Source: an uncultured Clostridia bacterium (GTDB lineage: Bacteria > Bacillota > Clostridia > Oscillospirales > Ruminococcaceae). Taken from it: a stretch of 6,006 nt of DNA. Position 1 is the first letter of the stretch; every line of letters begins with the position of its first letter. The translations under genes and the position numbers were made by a program. Location: contig CALATN010000109.1 of assembly GCA_937891895.1 (NCBI GenBank), forward strand, positions 1-6,006, written 5' to 3'. The notes beneath the pieces are model-generated. The model had not been told where the DNA came from. It did not search any database and saw nothing but the letters and a program-made list of their open reading frames with translations. Below, piece by piece: positions 1 through 4,204 of this stretch.

Positions 1-567
1 CACATTCAGACCGACAGCTACGTTGCCGTGCAACTTATTGAGAAGGAAAACACCCTTGGTTTCGATGCTATTCGTAAGATGGCTGAAAAGACCAAGGGTT
101 CTTTCTGTTATACGGTGTTGGACGATAGGAATAACCTGTACTTCGTAAAGGGTGACAATCCGCTTGCGATTTACAAGTTCAACGGGTTTTACATTTATGC
201 AAGCACGGACGAGATTCTGATGAGGGCAATAAAGAAGCTGGGATATGTGAATTACAGCAAGGTCAATGTTGCCTGCGGTGATATTCTTCGTATCAATTCT
301 TATGGTGCAATCGAGGTACAGCAGTTTGAGTTCCCTGATACTTATGGAGATTATTACGGCTTTTTTCACCCCACGGCATACGATGATACAGCAATTGAAA
401 TGCTGACGGAGTATGCCGGTTACTTTGGGATAAATGAGGAAGATGTTGTAATGCTGTATGACTACGGCTATGACGAGTTTGATATTGAGTGTATGCTTTA
501 TGAGCCGGCGGAGATGCAGAGGTGTATTGAAGAACTGCGGATGATGGAGATTGTGCTAAAAGAATAG
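1..567 (+). CDS. Class II glutamine amidotransferase-like protein, 5' end missing
   Basis: The frame is open from base 1, so the gene begins outside the window; the GTG at 28 is internal and has no ribosome binding site. The 188 visible residues resemble the second half of a class II (Ntn-type) glutamine amidotransferase domain: GSFCYTVLD, then a nucleotide- or substrate-loop-like KGDNPL, the strand FYIYASTDEIL (compare 'FASE/AST' in this fold), and CGDILRI, the common 'G-D-I-x-x-I' end of the domain. A tail of about 65 residues rich in Asp, Glu and Tyr follows (DEFDIECMLYEP). In the family the N-terminal Cys is the nucleophile that releases ammonia from glutamine; it lies outside the window, so activity cannot be judged. 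No synthetase domain follows, so this is a free-standing version whose acceptor substrate is unknown. Family call from memory of similar clostridial proteins; fairly confident of fold, not of function. Confidence 0.7.
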   Translation, partial: HIQTDSYVAVQLIEKENTLGFDAIRKMAEKTKGSFCYTVLDDRNNLYFVKGDNPLAIYKFNGFYIYASTDEILMRAIKKLGYVNYSKVNVACGDILRINSYGAIEVQQFEFPDTYGDYYGFFHPTAYDDTAIEMLTEYAGYFGINEEDVVMLYDYGYDEFDIECMLYEPAEMQRCIEELRMMEIVLKE

Positions 568-600
568 CCAGATTATTACTTTGCAATAATCTGGCTATTC
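562..600 (+). terminator. Perfect 16-bp hairpin at the end of the amidotransferase-like gene
   Basis: Bases 562-577 and 585-600 are perfectly complementary around a 7-base loop. The left arm includes the stop codon (565-567). No T-run follows, so it is not a textbook intrinsic terminator. It could end transcription together with the next hairpin or protect the mRNA 3' end. Confidence 0.55.
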
Positions 601-606
601 CTAGGT

Positions 607-636
607 GTCCCGACAGAGTGGAAGCTTTGTCGGGAC
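607..636 (+). terminator. GTCCCGACA hairpin
   Basis: GTCCCGACA at 607-615 pairs perfectly with TGTCGGGAC at 628-636, leaving a 12-base loop. It lies directly downstream of the first hairpin and just before the res-like site. No T-run follows. A second terminator is the simplest reading, but a structural element at the edge of the recombination site is possible. Confidence 0.4.
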
Positions 637-639
637 TAC

Positions 640-756
640 TGTAAAGTTAGACTCAGACCTGCTTTACAAAGTGTAAAACAATTCGAAAATCAATTTTATT
701 TTTACATTTTTTGTGCCGTGGTACAAACGTAAATTAGGGTGTACTTTATTTTTACA
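640..756. promoter_or_regulatory. Putative res recombination site with three subsites
   Basis: Three imperfect inverted repeats with TGTAAA-type ends lie between the amidotransferase-like gene and the resolvase: TGTAAAG/CTTTACA at 640-668 (29 bp), TGTAAAA/TTTTACA at 672-706 (35 bp) and CGTAAA/TTTACA at 728-756 (29 bp). Gaps are 3 and 21 bp. This resembles the Tn3/gamma-delta res plan (28 bp, 22-bp gap, 34 bp, 5-bp gap, 25 bp) in mirror image. On that reading subsite I, where crossover occurs, is the gene-proximal repeat, centred near the GTAC at 741-744. The resolvase promoter must lie in or next to this region, so the enzyme could repress itself, but I see no convincing -35/-10 pair. Assignment by geometry only. 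Confidence 0.6.
710..727. repeat. Inverted repeat in the spacer between res-like subsites
   Basis: TTTGTGCC (710-717) and GGTACAAA (720-727) form an 8-bp inverted repeat with one G:T position around a central GT. It fills the 21-bp spacer between the 35-bp and gene-proximal subsites. It may be an operator, part of the resolvase promoter, or a binding site for an architectural protein. Confidence 0.35.
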
Positions 757-770
757 AAGGAGATGTCGAA

Positions 771-1325
771 ATGAACATTGCATACGTCAGAGTTTCAACC
801 GTTGAGCAGAACGAGGCACGTCAGGTTGAAGCGCTTGAAAAATATATGATTGACAAGTGGTACGTTGAGAAAATTTCAGCAAAGGACACCAACCGTCCGA
901 AGTTGCAGCAAATGTTGGATTTTGCCCGTGAGGGTGACACGATTTTTGTGCACGACTTCACACGTCTTGCACGAAGTACGAAAGACCTGCTCGACATTGT
1001 TGAACATCTGAAATCAAAGGGTATTCATCTTGTGAGTAACAAGGAGAGTATTGATACATCTACTCCAACGGGAAAGCTTATGCTGACTTTTCTTGCTGGA
1101 ATTGCCGAGTTTGAGCGTGAAAATCTGTTGGAACGTCAGCGTGAGGGGATTGCTATTGCAAAGAGGAATGGTGTGTACAAAGGTCGCAAACCTTTTTCAT
1201 CAGACAAATTTGAGGTGTTGTATCAGGATTATCTGTCACGGAAAATCTGTAAGACGGAGTTTGCTCGGCTGTTGGGTGTTTCGCGTCCTACGCTCAATCG
1301 GTTGATTGGGGAGAGGGGAAAGTGA
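771..1325 (+). CDS. Small serine recombinase (resolvase/invertase family)
   Basis: A 184-residue protein, the usual size for Tn3-type resolvases and invertases. The N-terminal catalytic domain (about 1-120) opens with YVRVST, giving Arg7 and the nucleophile Ser9. It continues with KDTNRP (Arg42), FTRLARS (Arg65 and Arg68) and IDTSTPTGKLMLTFLAGIAE, entering the long dimer helix (about 100-133, EFERENLLERQREGIAIAK). GRKPF links to a C-terminal helix-turn-helix (about 158-180, KTEFARLLGVSRPTLNRLI). The enzyme would cut and rejoin DNA at paired sites through a phosphoserine, resolving dimers or cointegrates or inverting a segment. A strong AAGGAG at 757-762 sits 8 bases before the ATG. A res-like site immediately upstream supports a resolvase role. 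The residue before Arg65 is Thr, where gamma-delta resolvase has Asp. Very sure of the family; resolvase rather than invertase is inferred from context. Confidence 0.96.
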   Translation: MNIAYVRVSTVEQNEARQVEALEKYMIDKWYVEKISAKDTNRPKLQQMLDFAREGDTIFVHDFTRLARSTKDLLDIVEHLKSKGIHLVSNKESIDTSTPTGKLMLTFLAGIAEFERENLLERQREGIAIAKRNGVYKGRKPFSSDKFEVLYQDYLSRKICKTEFARLLGVSRPTLNRLIGERGK

Positions 1326-1333
1326 AAAGGGGA

Positions 1334-1361
1334 GTCCCCCGAACCGTATGGCTCGGGGGAC
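1334..1361. terminator. Strong GC hairpin between convergent genes
   Basis: GTCCCCCGA (1334-1342) pairs perfectly with TCGGGGGAC (1353-1361); the loop can form two more pairs around GTAT. It lies 8 bases after the resolvase stop and about 40 bases beyond the lipoprotein stop on the other strand. Read on the minus strand it is followed after four bases by TTTT (complement of 1326-1329), so it works better as a terminator of the minus-strand operon, though it may serve both directions. Confidence 0.65.
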
Positions 1362-1403
1362 GTGTGTAATGATATGATTTTTGATGAAATGGTTATTATT
1401 ATG

Positions 1404-2489
1404 TTATATAAGCGAATCCTCATTCATACCTGTTCCGCCTGTTGATTCAATGCTGCGGTACTCAATTTCGATATAATCCGTGTTGACTGTATACTTAATT
1501 CGCGTATGACCGTTTACATACCAATCAAGCTGAATAAGATTTCTGTAAAATCCGTCATCGGTTGTGTTATGCAGGTATGTAAGAATGTCATTTACACAAG
1601 TATAGTTTTCACCAAGCTGTATCTGATATGAATCACCATATTTTGCAACAATATCATTTAGTACGTCATAATAAGTTGCCCATATTTCGTTTGGTGTATC
1701 GTATATCACATATTGTCCGCCGGTAAGCTGCATATTGTCATTGTAGTATATTTCTTCATAAAACTTCTTACCATACAAAGTTTCCGATACAGATTCAGTG
1801 AGAAGAGTATTAGTTTTAAATTCTGAATTGCTTACTTGGAACCCTTTACTGATAAGAGAACTTTGTACATCATAAATGCTGTCACCCCAGTTGAACCACA
1901 TAAAATCGTAATCGGGATTGTAAACATACTGGTTCTGATATATAAATGCAAATTCGCTTTGTGAGGTTTGCGAAATCCAATAAATATTACGTGAATCCGT
2001 CTGCCAATAAAAATTTAGGTTGAATTCTTCACCATTTGTCATACTGAGTAAACGTTGTGTGTAAACAGTATCAGTTGCAGCACTCCAGTAAATATCCTTA
2101 TTAAGGTCAATATTCGGGTCAAGTTCATCAAGAGTCAGCGCGGTCGGTATGTCACTGGCAATTACAGCATCACCCTTGCAGAGTACGCCTGCTGCAAAAG
2201 CATATGTACCATCAACAAGAACAGTGTAATCGCTCGCTGTTTCGTAGTCGTATTCTGTGAGGTTGTAAATTATGGAGCAGTCAAATCCTGACGCTTCAAT
2301 GTCAGCAATAGCTTCACCTACAAGATCAACCGCACAGGAATAATTGTATGACAAATAATAATTGTCTATAATGTCAGGATCAATATAAGGCACAGTATAT
2401 TCGTCCGATGAAGCAGAACTATTCTGCGTGCCGCATCCACTTAATGCCAGTGTAGAAATAAGTGCTAGTGATATGATTGGTTTTTTCAT
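1404..2489 (-). CDS. Secreted lipoprotein of unknown function
   Basis: Encodes 361 residues. The N-terminus is a lipoprotein signal: two Lys, a hydrophobic stretch (5-16), then lipobox LSGC with Cys19 as the lipid-bearing residue. A short Ser-rich linker (22-29) follows. The mature protein would sit on the outer face of the membrane. It is rich in Tyr, Asp, Asn and Trp, typical of extracellular beta-rich proteins. About residues 40-190 are a first region I do not recognise. From about 199, NWGDSIYDVQSSLISKGF followed by strand-rich sequence and YYDVLNDIVAKYGDSYQ recalls the 'G-x-S-x-x-D-V, compare with partner strand' layout of BamE-like small lipoprotein domains; this is a loose impression. 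It is the last gene of a three-gene minus-strand operon, 16 bases after the zinc-ribbon gene. A weak GGGGG ribosome binding site (2497-2501) sits 7 bases before the ATG. Signal certain, function unknown. Confidence 0.9.
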   Translation of the reverse strand: MKKPIISLALISTLALSGCGTQNSSASSDEYTVPYIDPDIIDNYYLSYNYSCAVDLVGEAIADIEASGFDCSIIYNLTEYDYETASDYTVLVDGTYAFAAGVLCKGDAVIASDIPTALTLDELDPNIDLNKDIYWSAATDTVYTQRLLSMTNGEEFNLNFYWQTDSRNIYWISQTSQSEFAFIYQNQYVYNPDYDFMWFNWGDSIYDVQSSLISKGFQVSNSEFKTNTLLTESVSETLYGKKFYEEIYYNDNMQLTGGQYVIYDTPNEIWATYYDVLNDIVAKYGDSYQIQLGENYTCVNDILTYLHNTTDDGFYRNLIQLDWYVNGHTRIKYTVNTDYIEIEYRSIESTGGTGMNEDSLI

Positions 2490-2505
2490 AATAAATCCCC
2501 CAAAA

Positions 2506-2664
2506 TTAAAACTTTCTATTTATAACCCACGAATGTGCTCTACCATTCATTCTTGGACATGTACCGGGATTAGGACGTCCTACTCTAATGGAATGAGTTT
2601 CTTTTTTACCACAGTTCCTACACATATATTCAATAAACTTAGGCTCTTTTTTTACAGGTGCCAT
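2506..2664 (-). CDS. 52-residue zinc-ribbon protein
   Basis: A short open frame filling the gap between two larger genes of the same strand. It starts 2 bases after the stop of the EcsC-like gene, has GAGGAG (2670-2675) 5 bases before its ATG, and ends 16 bases before the lipoprotein start. The protein is basic (MAPVKKEPKF start) and carries Cys15-x2-Cys18 (CRNCGKKE), then Cys36 in PNPGTCPR, then His44 in GRAHSW. Cys15, Cys18, Cys36 and His44 are the likely zinc ligands, with His24 an alternative. The pattern 'CxxCG ... G-x-CP ... HxW' is one I associate with small clostridial zinc-ribbon proteins, but I cannot name a family. No signal peptide, so cytoplasmic. Its position implies translational coupling and a shared role with the neighbours; possible roles are nucleic acid or protein binding. 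Real-gene confidence comes from ribosome binding site, spacing and motif together. Confidence 0.85.
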   Translation of the reverse strand: MAPVKKEPKFIEYMCRNCGKKETHSIRVGRPNPGTCPRMNGRAHSWVINRKF

Positions 2665-2666
2665 AA

Positions 2667-3479
2667 TTACTCCTCTTCGAATTTGATGTCAGATAAATCA
2701 ATGTCAATAACATCATTTTCGTGAGAACGTTTATAAAACTCAACATCTGCTGTAGGAAGAGTGATAAGGTATTTCTGAAGTTTCTTGGTCATAGGTTTAA
2801 ATGTTGCAAATGTTAATCCGCCTGAAACTGCTGCACCAATAATAGGAATTGCTTTTCCTACACCTTTGGCAAATACGTCTTTCGTCATTTTTACGCCAAT
2901 TGCTTTAGCAACATGTCGTACTATTGGGTAAATAACTCCTTGTGTTAAAGGCTTTTTAACTAAATTTTTTTGTACATTTAATGCCATTGACTGAGCAATC
3001 TTGCTTATAGCAGCATTAGCAGCATTTACACCAAACATTACGCCAATAAAAAGTGTAAGTTGATTTGTAGTTTCATCATCAAGCCCGTCTTCACCACGGA
3101 ATAATTCCTGCCAACCATAAAGATATACAAGTTTCTGCAAAATACGAATTATGTGTCCAAAAAACTGAGCGATATCTGCTGGAACAGTTGCAGCCATTGC
3201 AAGACCACCCGGAATACCTGCTGCTGCAGATATTGCTGTAACCTTTGCAGCTTCAAAATTGATGCATGATGTAGCAATATGTTCCAGATTCTTCACGCTT
3301 ATACCTGCTTGAGCTGGATTTGTCTGAATGGCTTTTTCAACAACGGCATTATCATAGTATTTGGAAAGTTCTTTTCTCAAAAAATCATCACGCTTAATTC
3401 TGATGCCCGGTAATTCCATTGCAGAATGAAGTATCATTTCAAAATTGCTGTTTTCAGTTGTTGTAACCTGGTTTGACAT
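2667..3479 (-). CDS. EcsC-like hydrophobic protein
   Basis: Encodes 270 residues from the ATG at 3479. A second in-frame ATG at 3485 would add MI, but AAGGGGG (3487-3493) is only 1 base from it and 7 bases from the ATG at 3479, so I chose the latter. The N-terminal 75 residues are hydrophilic and helical. A Gly/Ala-rich core follows: about 78-122 (AAAGIPGGLAMAATVPADIAQFFGHIIRIL...YLYGW), 142-168 (hydrophobic, Ala-rich) and 208-228 (GKAIPIIGAAVSGGLTFATF). The acidic tail ends DIDLSDIKFEEE. The 'GIPGG...PADI.QF.GH..RI.QK..YLYGW' pattern is what I associate with the EcsC family (PF12787), whose biochemical role is poorly known. The segments could be membrane-inserting helices; there is no signal peptide. 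First gene of the operon, read from the divergent sigma-A-type promoter at 3505-3533. Family call moderate; coding call firm. Confidence 0.85.
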   Translation of the reverse strand: MSNQVTTTENSNFEMILHSAMELPGIRIKRDDFLRKELSKYYDNAVVEKAIQTNPAQAGISVKNLEHIATSCINFEAAKVTAISAAAGIPGGLAMAATVPADIAQFFGHIIRILQKLVYLYGWQELFRGEDGLDDETTNQLTLFIGVMFGVNAANAAISKIAQSMALNVQKNLVKKPLTQGVIYPIVRHVAKAIGVKMTKDVFAKGVGKAIPIIGAAVSGGLTFATFKPMTKKLQKYLITLPTADVEFYKRSHENDVIDIDLSDIKFEEE

Positions 3480-3504
3480 AATCATTCCCCCTTAGTTTTT
3501 ATCT

Positions 3505-3533
3505 ATTATACACTAATAGCGTAAAATAGTCAA
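3505..3533 (-). promoter_or_regulatory. Promoter of the three-gene operon
   Basis: On the minus strand, TTGACT (3533-3528) and TATAAT (3510-3505) are separated by exactly 17 bases, a near-consensus sigma-A promoter. Transcription would start near 3498, giving a leader of about 20 bases. One operator-like repeat (3509-3523) lies over the -10 edge and spacer and another (3533-3547) abuts the -35, which fits strong repression of a strong promoter. Confidence 0.8.
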
Positions 3534-3635
3534 GAACTAATAGTGTATAATTTACACAAATAGCTCATAATTTTAATACACTATTAGCATATTCTTGGAA
3601 CTGTTAGCTCGTGATAAAATTACACTATGAGGTGA
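3509..3635. repeat. Six operator-like repeats in the divergent promoter region
   Basis: Copies of a near-palindrome, ideal form TACACTA-N-TAGTGTA, start at 3509, 3533, 3553, 3577, 3597 and 3621. The steps are 24, 20, 24, 20 and 24 bases. By eye the mismatches to the ideal are 1, 3, 4, 2, 8 and 4, so sites 1, 2 and 4 are strongest and site 5 is weak. All sit in phase with roughly two helical turns. They cover the operon promoter and the regulator's own -10 and ribosome binding site, and are the natural binding sites of the adjacent XRE-family protein. Confidence 0.75.
3612..3620 (+). promoter_or_regulatory. Extended -10 promoter of the XRE regulator
   Basis: TGATAAAAT gives a TGN motif plus TAAAAT (5 of 6 to consensus). 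The -35 region (TTCTTG at 3592-3597, 17 bases upstream) is poor, as is common for extended -10 promoters. Transcription would start near 3627, so the leader is very short. Operator-like repeats 5 and 6 flank it directly, implying autoregulation. Confidence 0.55.
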
Positions 3636-3639
3636 TGAT

Positions 3640-3981
3640 ATGAAAAACAGTTTAAATGTTGAAATTGGCAAAAGGATAAGGGAACAGCGTGAACTTATGG
3701 GATATAGCCGCGAGAAATTTGCTGAGGCTGTAGATATATCAGAACGTTTTGCAACTGATATAGAATTGGGTAACCGAGGAATGTCGTTTTCTACTCTTAT
3801 AAGGATATGTAAACTGTTTAATGTATCATCTGATTATATTCTTATGGGTAAAAGAGATGATACTGTTACTAATCCAATGATAGTTCGTCTTGTTAGTGAG
3901 ATTGATGATAAGTATATGGCTTATGCTGAAGAGATGATAAAAAATTATATAAATACTATTAAGGAAGCTGAGAAAAAATAA
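3640..3981 (+). CDS. XRE-family (Cro/CI-type) transcriptional regulator
   Basis: Encodes 113 residues. Residues about 8-70 form an HTH_3 domain: IGKRIREQRELMGYSREKFAEAVDISERFATDIELGNRGMSFSTLIRICKLFNVSSDYILMG, with the recognition helix around SERFATDIE and the standard 'L..I...L.VS.DYIL.G' end. The remaining 40 residues are charged and helical (YAEEMIKNYINTIKEAEKK) and probably dimerise; there is no peptidase or sensing domain. GAGGTG (3629-3634) lies 5 bases before the ATG. It is divergent from the EcsC-like operon and separated from it by an array of near-palindromic repeats over both promoters, so it most likely represses both itself and the operon; activation cannot be excluded. The gene is very AT-rich (about 25% GC in a hand count of 3781-3840) and uses AGA, AGG and ATA codons freely, unlike the resolvase and helicase, which suggests transfer. 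Confidence 0.93.
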   Translation: MKNSLNVEIGKRIREQRELMGYSREKFAEAVDISERFATDIELGNRGMSFSTLIRICKLFNVSSDYILMGKRDDTVTNPMIVRLVSEIDDKYMAYAEEMIKNYINTIKEAEKK

Positions 3982-3986
3982 ATTAA

Positions 3987-4014
3987 GCCTGAATCGATTG
4001 ATTCAGGCATTTTA
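3987..4014 (+). terminator. Intrinsic terminator of the XRE gene
   Basis: GCCTGAATC (3987-3995) and GATTCAGGC (4000-4008) form a perfect 9-bp stem with a GATT loop, followed by ATTTTA. It begins 6 bases after the stop codon. It is the most textbook-like terminator in the window. Confidence 0.85.
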
Positions 4015-4148
4015 TATTGTTCTGCTGTTCCTTGTTCCGATTACTTTAAAACCATTTATATTATTATCTATCGCGATAAAAGTATATAAAAAGCATATAA
4101 ATAGGTTTATTTTTCATCGGAACACGGTACGCGGAACAAAAATATTGT
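4014..4148. repeat. AT-rich imperfect dyad flanked by a 7-bp direct repeat (MITE-like)
   Basis: Nested complementary arms run inward: TGTTCC 4026-4031 with GGAACA 4133-4138; GTTCCGAT 4034-4041 with ATCGGAAC 4116-4123; a 13-base arm 4049-4061 with 4095-4108, one base bulged. The palindrome TATCGCGATA (4069-4078) lies at the centre. ATATTGT occurs on both sides (4014-4020 and 4142-4148), as a target duplication would. No coding sequence is present. It could be a short non-autonomous insertion, a structured regulatory DNA, or chance in AT-rich sequence. Confidence 0.45.
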
Positions 4149-4176
4149 AGACACTTTATGAAAATAATGCTATACT
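4148..4176 (+). promoter_or_regulatory. Promoter of the helicase gene
   Basis: TAGACA (4148-4153; 5 of 6 to TTGACA) and TATACT (4171-4176) are separated by 17 bases. Transcription would start near 4183, leaving a leader of about 20 bases with AAGGAGG at 4191-4197. The gene therefore has its own promoter and does not depend on the XRE transcript. Confidence 0.75.
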
Positions 4177-4204
4177 AAAATCATATCACAAAGGAGGCGA
4201 GCCT

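Noticed and set aside
293..586. Open frame of 97 codons on the minus strand
   Set aside because: Antisense to the amidotransferase-like gene and running into its terminal hairpin; low-complexity translation.
1329..1339. GGGGAGTCCCC palindrome
   Set aside because: Cannot fold as a hairpin with a one-base centre; it is the left edge of the larger 1334-1361 hairpin.
2055..2291. Open frame of 78 codons on the plus strand
   Set aside because: Antisense to the lipoprotein gene with no ribosome binding site or domain.
2428..2724. Open frame of 98 codons on the plus strand
   Set aside because: Antisense to the zinc-ribbon gene and the ends of its two neighbours, which have proper ribosome binding sites on the other strand.
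3546..3551. TATAAT on the plus strand as a second promoter for the XRE gene
   Set aside because: No -35-like hexamer at 16-18 bases upstream and no TGN extension; better explained as part of operator-like repeat 2.
4021..4147. Replication origin with iterons
   Set aside because: AT-rich and palindromic, but there is no replication initiator gene in view and no run of three or more directly repeated units; a dyad with flanking direct repeats fits better.
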